64,000 bases of DNA from Monilinia fructicola (Eukaryota > Ascomycota > Leotiomycetes > Helotiales > Sclerotiniaceae). Under the pieces are notes generated by a model. It was given only the letters and a program-made list of their open reading frames with translations. It was not told where the DNA came from and made no database searches. Position 1 is the stretch's first letter. Every line of letters starts with the position of its first letter. The stretch lies in contig VICG01000002.1 of assembly GCA_008692225.1 (NCBI GenBank), positions 3,019,001-3,083,000 of the forward strand, read 5' to 3'. The position numbers and the translations under genes are program-made. Of this stretch, positions 1 to 12,073 are shown piece by piece.

Positions 1-430
1 AGCTTCCTTTCGTTAATGCTTACCTTTAAGCTATATAGATAAATGAGAGAGAAAGATATATATATATTCTCTATATATATAGGTTATATATATACACATA
101 TACATATATAGATACGTTAAGATATTAATAACTAATTAGATAATCTTATTATATTATTAAACTTTAAGTAATCTATTTATAAGTTATATATTCTAAAACG
201 TCTTATTAACTAAAAGCTAATTGGTCTAAAAAAACTATATAACGTTTATACGAAAATATAGAAATTTTAATAAAAGTATATAATTATATTATATTAATAT
301 TATAAGTTAAAATAATAAATAAAATAATATTGAAATAAATAATCATATTCTTTAGATTATACACTTTCTAAATATATAATTTTTAAGCTTATTAGGTTTC
401 AAATTGTTAGGAAATAAATATTATATATAA
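1..430. other. AT-rich island, no gene
   Basis: Almost entirely A/T, with TA-rich runs such as TATATATA and very few C or G. I see no open frame of note. This is the composition expected of RIP-decayed repeats in filamentous ascomycetes, but no transposon ends are visible because the window starts inside it. Confidence 0.6.
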
Positions 431-1308
431 GCTCCGTAGAACGAATTACAAAGGAGGTTATAAAGGGCCATTGTTATATGATATCGAGCCTTAGGCGAGT
501 TATATCATTGGCCGGCCCAAGCGGCCGTACTCAAAGCTCGTGGGTTAGTTCTTTAAAACACAACATTAAATTTTCCCCTTTCTCGGAAATCTACATCCAT
601 ACACATATACATATAGATAATATATACATACAGTTTGTATCCAAAAAAGAAAAAGAAGAAGAAAAAGAAGCAGAAAAAGAAGAAGAGAATTTCTAAAGGG
701 TAACAACTTACCCAACACGAGCCTCAAGTATCACATACGCGCCACAGGCAAATGGTATCACTCCGATCTCGGTATAATGCTCTATACAGCAAGTCATTCC
801 ATCCCACCAAAGCAGTCAACATGCAGTAGCTTTCCGCTTTGTCATGTCGTGAAACTGACACGCGCGCACGCAATGCTTGAGATCAAAGTTCCATAGAAGA
901 ACGATCGAAGCATTTGAAACGAGGGCCATGACCTGTTGTACCTCCCTGGTACTACGGTCTGTCCGTTACCTATTGTTCGGGGTTCGCATTATCGTTCCGC
1001 ATGGCAGAGTGAAGAGACGGGTGTCGACATGAAAGAAGTGATAATCTCCATCATCCATCAGATCCGGAACAGTCCGAATCGAATCGGACTTCCTCTTGCC
1101 CTTATGCGTTCCTGCAGACTTCCTTGAGTAGTACTGTATCTGGTTGAGTAACAAGGATATCGATGAATTTCGTAGATTAAAGAACGGTTTTTTGTTAGCG
1201 AGAGCACTTGAACCTCTTCTTCTCGTGCGGAGTAGTTGTCTTGCGCCGACTGCTTTTGAAACATGATAAGACGGGGATGTTTTCTGCCGTAGATACTTTA
1301 ATTGCAAG

Positions 1309-1395
1309 AAGGAGAGGGTGAGGGAGAGGGAGAGGGAGAGGAAGAGGGAGAAGGAGAAGGAGAAGGAGAAGCAGAAGGAGAAGGAGAAGGAGAAA
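1309..1395. repeat. Purine-rich (AGAGGG/AGAAGG) microsatellite
   Basis: Imperfect tandem AGGGAG units grade into AAGGAG units, all purine on the + strand. The open frames over it encode only Arg/Glu/Lys repeats and are artefacts. Confidence 0.85.
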
Positions 1396-1673
1396 ACTTT
1401 GATCGAAGCTCCCTCTTTTTGGGGGAATCGGAAAAACTGCCGAATGGGGCCAAATAGAATGAATCATTGTATATATAAGGTTACCTACTGTATGACCGAC
1501 CGATTGAATGAGAGAGAAAGAAAGAGAGAAAGGAGAATTTTAATTACATCTTGACGTGCATGGGGAACATGATCTCAAAGTAAGCAGTATCGCTTCAAAA
1601 TAGTATTTATGATTACCTAGTAGTTCTACTTTAATATCTCATGATATAAAAAGATGAATGGTATTACCGAACT

Positions 1674-1769
1674 CTTCTTTTTTCTTTCTTTCTTCTTTCT
1701 TCTTTCTTCTTTCTTCTCTTCTTTCTTCTTTCTTCTTCTTCTTTCTTTCTTTCTTCTTCTTCTTTCTCT
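1674..1769. repeat. Pyrimidine-rich (TTCTTTC) microsatellite
   Basis: Run of TTC/TTTC units, all pyrimidine on the + strand. The opposite strand translates to Lys/Glu repeats only. Confidence 0.85.
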
Positions 1770-4162
1770 CAATCTGGTCTTGGTTTAAAGGTATAAAGGT
1801 AACCTTACCCGTGGACACATGCAATGAGTAAAAAATAGGTACAGAGTAGTCTTACATAGTAACATAACTCCCGGATTGCATTGATTATTTAAAGCTCATC
1901 ATCCCCTTTTGAACTATGTACTAGCAGTCGGGTATTCTAGCCAACTCACCTATTAGTGAACAGAGAATGTTCATCCTCAGGAACTCCAACATATTCCGTC
2001 AGGTTACCAATCATATGCAACCAGAGTAAAACAAAAACAAATCCAAAAACAAATGAATCGTGTCTACTTCCAAGGTGGTAAGATTACTAGACATAATATC
2101 CATAAGTTCTGATCACTCTTGCCTAATACATGCATAAAAGTTTACCTTTCCCATAAGGTTTTCAACCTGAAGAATTCGAGCGGTCGTTTCTTACATATCT
2201 GATAGGACCGGTTGAATGCCTCGGCAGGAGTATATTTTATATCTTACATGTGTAAGGCTGAAGAGCGAACTGGCTTCAAGCTTCTAGAAGACGTGATGGA
2301 AGACATCCAGTCTGATATTCTCGTGATGCATCCATCCATCCATCCATCTTACGGTTGCTCCATACATAGTAAGCGATACATAGCCAGGGCTTACGGGGGG
2401 GGTTATGGATAAGGCTTATGGTGAACCCCTGAACGTTGCATCTCACCGCGCAACGAAGAAACTCTTTGAGGCAAGGAATGACGGAGGAGCTGAAGATTTG
2501 TTGGTGGGAGGGACAAGGGAAAAAAAGAAAAGATATGTGAGGCTTGGGAGGGGGAAGGGTTTCTTTTTCTTTTTTATATAATGAGGGCAGAGAGATGCAT
2601 ACGAGTACTACTATATGATTGTCTACCTACTTGGGTATACAGTGATCCTAGACTATTCCTATTAACGATTTGAGATATATAATGATGATGATGATCATAT
2701 ATACTTGCATACTCTATAGTACAGTAGATAGATAGATACCCAGAGCCATTCTGAGATGAGTGAGTTATGAGGATGGCAAGGTTAAGAGAACAATTAAAGT
2801 TAGGGTTAACAAAAAAGTAAAAGTTCTTTAATAGCATCAAATCAATAATATCTATTGATTCCCCTCTTTCATTCTTTATCCATCCATCTAAAGAAACTTG
2901 AAGTAGCTAGATAGAGACCGTAGATAGCCTCGAGATACCTCATGATTAGCTTCTTAACTTCAAGCTATGTTATATATATAGTATATATATGTATTGTAAT
3001 ATTCTCCGAAGGAAAGACAGTATACATACTATTCCCCCTGGAACTAATTTGCAAGGAATCGACGACAGTGAAAGGTTAACTAGAAATTGGAATGTCTAAT
3101 CTTGAACAATTAGAACAACAACAAGAACAACAAGCAGTCTACTTCGTACACCGCATCCCTTTCCCTTTCCCTTTCCCTTTCCCTTTCCCCTCCCGAAAAG
3201 AAAAAAGAGCTAAAACCACCTAAGCAACCTTACTAACTAACTGGCTGCTGACTTAGAAAAAGAAGCGAATAAAATCGTCATAGCGTATAGCAACCCACCA
3301 AAAGAAAAAGCAACCGAAAAACTACTACACACATCCTTTCCCATCATCTAGCGTTCTGCGCTGATGAAGGAGGTTTCGCGAAAAAGGGACCAGATAATCC
3401 AATTAATCACCTCTCGAAGTCAAATTCCTAAAAGTACGATTAAACAGGTCATTCTCGTGCTAGGAGTTACTAAACAATCCATTTCCAAAGCTCGATGATC
3501 AAAGAGCGCTCCGTGCATTATACTTCCACTCACTGTGCTATAGATCTCGTCTTTCCTTCACCGTGATTGTAGATTGTTTCTGTTTCTTACCTCATGTTCT
3601 AATATCTATCATCGTGCTTGTGCCCTGTCAGCTTCGTTGAGCAAAAAAGCGTCTTAAAACGGGAACCTTTCTTACCCCTCCAATTATCCAATTATCCAAT
3701 GATATGATCGTAGAGAAGAAATAGTAAGCCATCTGTTCTGACATCTTATGCCGCCCACTCGCCCAGCTTTTGGGATATCGTTCACACATCTAATCGCCTT
3801 TATCATGTATATAATGACTGATCAGATACTTCACAGACTTGTCGCACGATCCTCTTACGCCTTATGCTATCTGCAGACAAAGAAACCTTCGATTTGAATT
3901 AACCCTCTGTCCATATCGCAATCCCATCGCGAGAACATTCACAACTTGAAGCTACCGCCCACGAATTCCCATACCTTTTCATCGTGGTGCCCGAGACCGA
4001 TCAACTTTCGGAATCACATACCGAATTCTTCCCCCCAAGCATTCATACCCGATTTCACATTGCCCACTTTGGTAAAACTATATGCAGGACGGCCACTAGG
4101 CCGCAAGGTACCCACATGAGCTTCTGCGAGATCGTAGCTTGCTAGAAAACACACACAACATC

Positions 4163-7109
4163 ATGAGTAGGAGTCGACGGGGTGCTGGCCCCTTCAGGTC
4201 CAATGGCGCAGCTATTCCCGACTCGCTATCCTTAATACGATCATTCAATATCGAAACCAATCCCGCTCGGCCTGTACGACCGTCTCCCCTCACTGCTTCG
4301 ACAATCCCAGATATGCCACTTGACCTTGTCGATCGAATACGCTCTTTTCCTCTTTTCCTTTCGGCTCCCGATTCATTCCTTGCTGCCATCGGAAAGCATC
4401 TTCGGCCTCAGGTCCATTCGCCTCACGACCATATCTTGACCGAAGGAGATGACGCAAAGGCCATGTACTGGCTGGTACGTGGGGCGGTCGCGGTCACATC
4501 TCGAGATGGAGAAGCTACATATGCTGAATTAAAGCCTGGCGCTTTCTTTGGCGAGATAGGAATCTTAATGGACGTACCGCGGGACCGCTACAATCATAGC
4601 CAGAACCAAGTGCCTGTTGGTGGTGTTGAAGAAGGAAGATTTGAGAGCGGAGCTTCCAAACTTCCCCGAGATGAAACAGGCGATTATGGAAGAGGCCCAG
4701 GAACGATTGACCATCCTGAATAAGAAGCGAAGGGAAGGAGGGTTTGGCCCAAAGCTTGTTTCCACCGAGCTTGTTTCCCGAGGGGGAAAGCTCGCCCGCG
4801 AAGCGGCGCCGGGTGAAGTTGCAACTGGTGATGTAGGGGTCATTGAGAAGGGTGCGGTCATCAACAAGAAAAAGCGGAAATCTCCCAGTCCGGGCATAAT
4901 TGATGATCCTTCGGTTGGCAGTGCGCTGGGGAGTGGGTTGGGTGAATGTCAGGAAAACACTCAAGGAGCTGCCTTTATTTTCAACATTACCTCCCGAAAT
5001 ACTTCACTTTCTCGGTTTGAGCGCCATGCCGAAGGCATACCCACCATTTACGGATATCATTGTACAAGGGTCTACTGGCAATGAGATTTACTTCATTGTT
5101 AGAGGTGAAGCAGAAGTCATACACGAAAGTTCCAATGGCCATACTGAACCAGTTCCTCAAGGCGCAAATGGATCGTACATCAGGCCGAGACTTAAAGCTG
5201 GGCAATACTTTGGAGAAGTGGTCAGTCTGTCTTTAGCTCCTAGGAGAACAGCCACTGTACGATCCATCACGTCGGTTGAATGCTTGATGATTGGCGGGGA
5301 TGTTCTGGAAGAGTTATGGAGAAAATGCTCTCCAGATATACGGAAACAAGTAGAGCTGACGGCAAAAAATCGAATTGGTAAGCCCGAAGATGAAGATGTT
5401 GTGATGGGTGATTCCGAGTCTCCAGCTATGAATGATCTTACCCTTAACAACAGTCGTCCTCGACATCAAAGAAGGAAAACATTGCCTCAAGTGACATTTA
5501 CCCCCTCGAAACCTGCAAGCCCTCATAAGCCCAGCCGCGTTGAAGATAATGAGGTGATGGAACCTTTGGATCCAGATCCCTTCCTCAGCGTGGACATGGG
5601 ACAACATGAGAGCGAGATCGCGAAGAGGTTCATGGGCACCACCTGCTCCTGAGACCCCGCCACCAGATGATAGATCTTCGGGGCCGAGAACCAGGTCTCG
5701 ATCGCAGACACCAACACCTACCAAATTATCGCATGCAATCACTCCGCCAGAATCATCATTCCGACCAAAGAGGCCTAAAATCTTCGAGCGACGTCCAAGT
5801 CAATTTAGTCAGGGTGTCTTGCCAGATGGCATTTTTAATCAACATCTTCTCATTTCTAGACATCTATCAATTGATGAGATTACGACTCGTATCTCTTCAC
5901 TGGTCAACCTTGCTAACCTCGTCCCCAACGTCTGCCAAAACGTTGACCTCTCTCTCTACAACCGCACAGTGACCAACAAAGCACTCGTCGAATACATCTG
6001 TCCATTTGTAGGTCACCGTGCCCGCAGCATTGACATTAGCAACTGTTTCCACATCACAGACGAAGGGTTCGCCGCCATCTACTCACAATGCGGCCCCAAC
6101 ATCCACATCTGGAAAATGAAATCCGTCTGGGATATCACGGCCAACGCAGTCTTGGAAAATGGCCAACAACGCCAAAGAACTCGAAGAAATAGATCTATCC
6201 AACTGCCGCAAAGTATCCGACAACCTCCTAGCCCGCATCGTCGGCTGGGTCGTCACCGAACCCATCACCCCTCAAGCCTCTCTCCGCCAAAAAGCCGGAA
6301 CATTCATCCCGCCCGTCGGAACGGTCGTCGGATGTCCGAATCTCAAACGTCTGACGCTTTCGTACTGCAAAGCACGTTACCGATAGATCCATGGCGCATC
6401 TGGCGGTCCATGCACATCAGCGATTACAGAGTATTGATCTCACGAGATGCACGACGATCACGGATGGGGGTTTCCAGCATTGGAGTATCTACAAGTTTGC
6501 CAAGCTGGAGAAGTTGATCTTGGCGGACTGTACATACCTGACCGATAACGCCATTGTTTATCTGACCAATGCGGCGAAGGGGTTGAAGGAATTGGATCTG
6601 GTATGTTTTTGCCCGTGGAGCTCTGTGGACGCCTCGCTAATCACAAGACGTAGTCATTCTGCTGCGCGCTGTCCGACACCGCAACCGAGGTCCTGAGTCT
6701 GGGCTGTCCCCTTCTCCAATCGCTCAAACTCTCGTTTTGCGGCTCCGCCGTCTCGGACTCTTCGCTCCGATCCATCGGGCTGCATCTCCTCGAGCTGAGA
6801 GAACTGTCGGTCCGAGGTTGCGTGAGAGTCACGGGTGTGGGCGTCGAAGCTGTCGTCGAAGGCTGTAGCAAACTCGAGATCTTCGACGTCAGCCAGTGCA
6901 AGAACTTGAAGAGCTGGCTAGAGGGCGGGGCATGGAAAGATGGGCCTCGCGGTGGAGTTCCCGACGTACGAGCGGTGGCAGAAGAAGCATGCGCGGCGCT
7001 GCCAAAAGCGGCGGCCCTCGAAAGGGCAAGGGCAATCTGGTCTTCTGGACGGAAAAGAGGAGTGGACCCGGCGTGGGATTACGATAACACGATGGGCTAT
7101 GACCGATGA
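4163..7109 (+). CDS. Cyclic-nucleotide-binding / F-box / leucine-rich-repeat protein (frame broken by indels)
   Basis: A roughly 960-residue protein. It has two tandem cyclic-nucleotide-binding-like domains (GAFFGEIGILMDVPR near residue 135; GQYFGEVVSLSLAPRRTATV near residue 350), a basic Ser/Pro linker with RSRSQTPTPT, an F-box (INIFSFLDIYQLMRLRLVSL) and a run of AMN1/FBXL-type LRRs (IDISNCFHITDEG, IDLSNCRKVSDN, LTLSYCKHVTD, IDLTRCTTITDGG, LILADCTYLTDNA, SVRGCVRVTG). F-box/LRR proteins usually select substrates for SCF ubiquitin ligases; cNMP control of that is inference. The start is the first ATG of the open stretch and follows ACAACATC. One intron at 6601-6653 has GTATGT, GCTAAT and TAG. 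The frame breaks at GGG 4581-4583 (+1), GGGG 4928-4931 (+1), GGG 5598-5600 (+1), TTTTT 5832-5836 (+1), CCCC 5923-5926 (-1), AAAA 6156-6159 (+1) and AAA 6369-6371 (+1). Undoing each gives continuous family-like protein. The last 60 or so codons are uncertain; an alternative stop is at 7087. Confidence 0.85.
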
Positions 7110-8329
7110 TCAACTTCGATGGGCAGGTAGGAACGGTGCTCACTCTTGTGCGCCATCGGCCCATCCTTCTCCTTCGACGGGGCAACACAGAACACGAGTG
7201 GAACGCGGGAACGAGAGGGCGGAGCGCGGCATCTTTATCTTTCTCTTGGTCTTGTTTTATGCGCATCACTTTCTCATGGCATCCTCGTTGCATGCATGGA
7301 GGCGGAGTTTTCGGTCACTCCACACCTGCGATATTCATTCTTTCGGGATCTTCAATCGGGACGCGCTCTTTTTTTGGGAGAGGGGATTTTCGCTGGTGTA
7401 TGGTTGTATGCATATATGTATGTATGTAGGTATGTATGTATGGATGGATGGATGAATGAATGAAATGGATGGGTGGGAGCATGGATGTATGGACGATTTG
7501 TATGACTGAATGGACGGATGGCGCGATTTAGATCTACTTTATTTGTGGGCGGGTTGTCGGTGCCTTATCATCAATGCCATGCTTGTATCTAGGTGGGCTT
7601 GTAAGTGTGGTTGGCGGATGGACGGGCGGAAACCTCTCTTGGGCGAGGGGATGCGTGGGGGTGGGGATGGGGATGGATTGTGTATGTAGGGGGTGGAGTG
7701 TAGGAAAGGGGTCTTTTGGATGCGAGCTGGATTCATCGAGTGGGATGATCAAATGATCAAATGATCAAATGAGAAGAATTGACATGATATTAGACAAGAT
7801 GAGATGAGTTAAGTTGAGATGAGGAGATGAATAGATTCTCCATCTACCTAGCTAGATATACGTTCTCTCCCTGCACGTGGTGATTTGATTCATTGTGATC
7901 TAGTGTGATGGGACGTATTAGATGTGATATCATGATGATTTTTATTCACTCTGCACGATGAGTCTCAGACGATGGATGGTAAGAATGTGTGGATATGAAA
8001 ACTAATGTGGATATTGATATTGATATGGGTATTTGTACTATTTTAAATATATATATATTTTTTTTTGCTTTGTTTTGCTATATAGTTTTGCAACACACGC
8101 CAGTCATGCGCGTGTCAAGAGAAGGAGGGGAGAGATATACCTAGTGTGTATATGAAGCAGGGTCCCGACCCATTTCCTCGTCATCCAATCTCGATACACC
8201 GGAGCATCGTCTGCCCTCCGACATCGTCCTGGCGTGCCTTTCCTCATTCTCGTCTCGCTGTGCTACTAGATGTTGATTAATGCTCCGACTTCTCGTTTGC
8301 CGTTTCCCCTTGCGCCACTGCATTCTCCT
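7110..8329. other. Intergenic region between convergent genes
   Basis: 3' region between the F-box gene (+) and the GHITM gene (-). It holds a GTAT/GGAT microsatellite at about 7408-7470, a triple GATCAAAT repeat near 7743-7770 and T-rich sequence near 8050-8075. No gene seen. Confidence 0.6.
7408..7470. repeat. GTAT/GGAT/GAAT tetranucleotide microsatellite
   Basis: Consecutive TGTA units pass into GGAT and then GAAT units. It lies in the 3' flank of the F-box gene. Confidence 0.85.
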
Positions 8330-9499
8330 CTACTTTTTCTCCTGTTCTGTTGCATCATCAAGATCTGGACCATTCGGATGAAGATGTTCAGGAAATCCAA
8401 CTCCAAAGAAATACTCTCGTTGACGGCATCCCTCCTGATCATGCCCCGCTCCGCCATCCTTGCATGCGCCAAAATCTTCTGCACGTCGTAGAGTGTGAAG
8501 CCCCCAAAGACTGCCAAGCCTCCCCACAACCAGATGTTCTCGGTAAAGGCCAATGTTCTAACAGCGGTAGCTGGGAGCACCAGAGGAGCGAAACCGGAAA
8601 CGGCGACGAGCGCGACACCTGCGAGGAGAGGTCCACCGAGGTAGAGGTATTTTTCTTGCTTGGCCGTCGCGCCAACGAACGAGATACTTCCCATCATGGC
8701 GATCGTGTTAGAGGCCTGCACGGGCGATAATGGCAGGGGGCGCCATGAAGAGGAGAGGTGCGATAAATGCAGCTTGGGTTACGTTGAAGCCGGCCCAAAG
8801 GGCGTATTTCTGGACATAGCTATTTCATTACATGTTAGCCACCACTTCCGACATGCAAGTTTCCATGGCCAAGTATGTTCATGGAAATGAAGCTCACACT
8901 TACTTGCTAGGATCGGTAGCTCGGGTGCCCATCATAGTACCAATACTCAGAGCCATCCCACCAATCATGACAACCCATGGGTTGGTCGCCATGAGCCTAT
9001 AGATAAAACCGCTCTGGAACATGGCGCGGGCAGATAGACCGATGATTCCAATTCCGATTCCGGTGTGCATGAAGGTATCGTTTAGGTAGCTGCGTTCGTA
9101 GTCTGGCATTCCGCCATCTTCGCGGGTTTCGCGGTTGAAGACCTGGAGCTTGTCAGCATCTCTAGCTGTGCGATGAACGTAACAATAGGAGAGCGTAGGA
9201 GGGGAATTCATACCATGTTAATGGCAAACAAGGTTCCTCCAAACATAGCACCTCCCACCACCAATTTTTGTACCAAGGTTCCATTTGGATTCTGCACCGT
9301 GGCAGGTTGCTGCATGTAGGTTCTCGATCCTCTAAATGCATTTTCTAGCTTTTACGAGGGAAGTAGTGCGCGAAGTGAAGAAATTGGTCGTCGGTTTGCT
9401 GGAGTGAAAAGCTCGCGCGGGAGCGGATCGAAAAGCGGTTTTGGAAGCTAGAGCCAGCGTGCTGGTGAGCTTGAGTGGCTGGCGCATGGTGAAGGCCAT
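8330..9499 (-). CDS. Mitochondrial GHITM/Bax-inhibitor-1-like membrane protein (frame broken by indels)
   Basis: About 335 residues. The N-terminus MAFTMRQPLKLTSTLALASK is basic and hydroxylated with no acids, so it looks like a mitochondrial presequence. After it come several hydrophobic helices (FMHTGIGIGIIGLSARAMF, NPWVVMIGGMALSIGTMMG, LYLGGPLLAGVALVAVSGFA, ENIWLWGGLAVFGGFTLYDV) and the family-typical end SLELDFLNIFIRMVQILMMQ. The family is the UPF0005/BI-1 group, GHITM branch, which in animals acts in cristae organisation and cell death. Introns: 9143-9213 (GTATGA...CTCCAG) and 8820-8903 (GTAAGT...AATAG), the latter joining ATDPS-N-YVQKYALWAG. Frame breaks: TTTT 9341-9344 (extra base; restores LVKARNAFRG), TT 8708-8709 (extra; otherwise a stop after ARAGL; restores AGLYTIAMMGS) and probably TTTTT 8334-8338. 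As written the frame runs to a stop at 8266. A mitochondrial location is inferred. Confidence 0.85.
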
Positions 9500-10683
9500 G
9501 ATATAGTTGTTTCTGTGATGTTATCGAACGAGAATTTTGGTGTGTTGGTTGTTGATTGTTGATTGTTAATTGTTAAATTGAAAGGGTGGCGTTGGAATTG
9601 ATTTTATAGATGGTGATGTAAAAGGTGCCGGTAGTGATGACGCTCGGAGTTTGTGTCGGAGAAAAGAGGGAAAGGTTGTTCAAAGAAAGCTCTGGAAGCG
9701 AGGCCGGTAGTTAATACCTCCAGCTACCTAGGTACCTAGCAGGTAATGTTTAACAACAATAATGCACGTTTAATATAATGTCAATCATTGCCACCATATG
9801 CGCATATATCATTGATTTCACGCAGACATTACTCGAGTAATTAATAGAGTACCACTGCTGTATAGAGATGTGTATATGTTGTATCTTTCCTGTCGAGAAG
9901 TCTCGCCATCCATATTGGTCTCCAGGATACTTGTAGTTCAAGTATTCATTCCTCCATCTCTCAAGGTTCAACTTATCATTAACCTTACTCGAGTACTTGC
10001 TTTGTAGTGATGTCCAGAGGGGTTGTTCCAGGACCTAGATCTACCCATAAAGGCATATAATTGGGATTTGGCCATCCTGTCGATGCTAATTGATACATAG
10101 AAAGCTTCACACTGAGTTTCTACAAGAGCACTCGAGAGGAGAATTTATTTGACCATGCATCATTGCAGATAGTTCTAGAGTAGGAGGAGGGGTTTTTTCG
10201 GGGGGGGGGGGGGTTTGCTCGAGCAGGGGAGTGTATGACTCTGACCAATTGAATCATCTTCTTTGACGTTACTTGATAATGGCTTTGCCAATTTATATCA
10301 ATAAGTTTACCTGATGGTTCTTATCCTTTGCTGAATAATCACGAGTGAAGGTAATGGCCAATACTTGGTCAACGGTAAAACATACCTATCCGTAACAACC
10401 GTTATTTGAACCTGATGGGATCGGACTTCTTGTTCTTGAGCCTGTAACAACAGATGATGTATAATATGGTCTAATCCACGCTACGTTAAGTAATTATAAT
10501 TCAGATACGATGGATCCCTTCGTTGCCCCTGCCTTATGTGAATCGAATCTGCCGAGCATGGTCAGAGTTGATGGCCATTTGGTTTTTTAGTCACAGCGAA
10601 TCTTGTGGACGCATTAAGTCATATTCGCCATGCTGCAAGGCCATTCAGAATATAGACTGATGCTCTGTGTATTAATTAAGAAG
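9500..10683. other. Intergenic region
   Basis: No gene recognised. A 73-codon open frame at 9750-9971 (-) shows no motif. A run of 14 G follows six T at 10194-10213, a site likely to be unreliable in sequencing. Confidence 0.5.
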
Positions 10684-11214
10684 ATGAACAATTAAAGAGG
10701 TTCCAGGTAAGAATGATGGTAAGAATCTATAAGACTGCATAATATTTATTATATCAACTAAAGTTGAGGATGGTGCGTTTATTCCTTATCCCCCAGATCT
10801 CCAGCACCTTTATTATGTCATACATCCTGAGAGTGAAGATTTTGAAACGGATCATCTCGTGTACCAGTGTACCAGGCTAAGAAACTCCTTCAAAGAGTCT
10901 GGTTGAAGCTTCCAAGATCAACCTCATCTATAAATGACATAGGGATTTCTTGGATGCGGACTAGGGAAGGCTCAGTCGATCATCATATTGAAAATGAGAT
11001 TTCGGCTTTTTGCTCATTATTCGGAGAAGCCCATGGTATCTCCCTGACTAAAGATCCCAACTGCCCTTTCAGACTTCATTTTTGGACAGACTACCCCGCG
11101 GGGCCGGAGGACTATGTTGACATAGATAATCGTTTTGTGAAGGCAATTCGATATCCTTCTACAAGGAATAAGGCACCCGCGGAATTCATACCATTCATTC
11201 TAGTCACAAGATGA
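10684..11214 (+). CDS. Hypothetical protein, about 155 residues (two probable indels)
   Basis: Not recognised. The best model is a short first exon at 10684-10706 (MTIKEVP after removing one A at 10687-10688), an intron at 10707-10763 (GTAAGA...TAAAG), then a second exon reading VEDGAFIPYPPDLQHLYYVI. A missing G at GG 10901-10902 joins it to the downstream open frame with GISWMRTREGSVDHHIE and FRLHFWTDYPAGPEDYVDID, ending at 11214. There is no signal peptide or membrane segment; the protein is rich in aromatic and acidic residues. Support is the coherent amphipathic sequence across both breaks and the same indel pattern as in neighbouring genes. A degenerate fragment is the alternative. Confidence 0.45.
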
Positions 11215-11979
11215 ACCCTAGTTCATCTCCGCATGTACGCTCACATCTATGACTGAAATAACATATCAGGTCCCTCCCAATATCAAGGAATTCACTCTGA
11301 ATGTTTCACCCCAGCCGGCAAGATTTGATCACATTAGCACTACCATCTCAACGGATCAAATGCTTGTATTCGCGGAGCTTAAGCTCTATTGGATATCATA
11401 TCTCAGTTCCATTCCTCATCTTTATTGATATTCCAATCCAAACCACCTGTAATACTAAACACCAATCTTGGTATTCTTTTTCAGAGTGTTAAAAACCGCT
11501 ATTTATTGCTTAATGGAGAGAGATCCAAAATTAAATTGCATTATTAAGCCATACCGTGCCATACATTAGACCTATGAACCACACCAAAAATACTCAATTA
11601 CCCAAAACATCAAATCTTATGCCTCAATATCTACCAAAACAAGCAAGTATATTTTCCATCTACTGGAGTGTTTGTTCCCACTCTAGCCGTACAGCTCTAC
11701 GGGATTCATGTCATCTAACCCACTCGAAGATTACTCTCCCCGTCCACGGGTTATCATTATATATACAGATTCGAGATATCGCCCCATGTAGAAAATATTC
11801 AAAACCATGGGAGCGAAGTCTCGCTGGTATTTACACAGGGCGTTGATGAATAAATAATTATATCCACACCTCCCCCCAAAGAATAATCTCATTGACATCA
11901 CACACACACACACACACGATGAATCAACCATTTGTGAAAGATGAAACAGCACTCGAAAAAAAATGACAAAAATGAATAA
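11215..11979. other. Intergenic region
   Basis: No gene seen. A short CA dinucleotide run lies at 11897-11917 just downstream (transcriptionally) of the tRNA-Gly gene. Confidence 0.5.
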
Positions 11980-12073
11980 TGCAACATCCGTGAATCGAAC
12001 ACGAACCTCCACCTTGCTTGCAACTGTTGCCAGTTGTGGAAGGGTGGAATCCTAACCATTGGACCAATGAAGC
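11980..12073 (-). tRNA. tRNA-Gly(TCC) with intron
   Basis: On the minus strand the D-arm TGGTCCAATGGTTAGGAT, anticodon stem CCACC/GGTGG and T-arm TCGTG-TTCGATT-CACGG fold as a tRNA. The seven-base anticodon loop, counted from C32-T33, has TCC at positions 34-36, so it decodes GGA. A 22-nt or so intron after position 37 contains a perfect hairpin CAACTG-GCAA-CAGTTG. The D and T arms supply the internal A and B boxes, and a T5 run about 12 bases downstream may terminate Pol III. The acceptor stem has two central T-T mismatches (GCTTCAT against ATGTTGC). It may therefore be a diverged or failing copy, or carry sequence errors. Confidence 0.72.

Larger units (their letters stand above)
431..4162. 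other. Intergenic region and F-box gene upstream sequence
   Basis: No convincing gene. Short open frames at 478-696, 966-1307, 2212-2412 and 2574-2840 have no recognisable motif, and several arise from low-complexity repeats. Purine-rich and pyrimidine-rich satellites occur at about 1309-1395 and 1674-1769, a CATC run at 2328-2348 and a CCCTTT run at 3155-3190. The last few hundred bases are probably promoter and 5' leader of the gene at 4163. Confidence 0.5.

Noticed and set aside
5314..5742. 142-codon minus-strand frame and others opposite the F-box gene
   Set aside because: Shadow of a strongly supported gene on the other strand.
4163..7109. Broken genes as pseudogenes or programmed frameshifting
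   Set aside because: Many small shifts per gene, in both directions, in unrelated housekeeping genes and in plain homopolymers, do not fit programmed shifting or independent decay.
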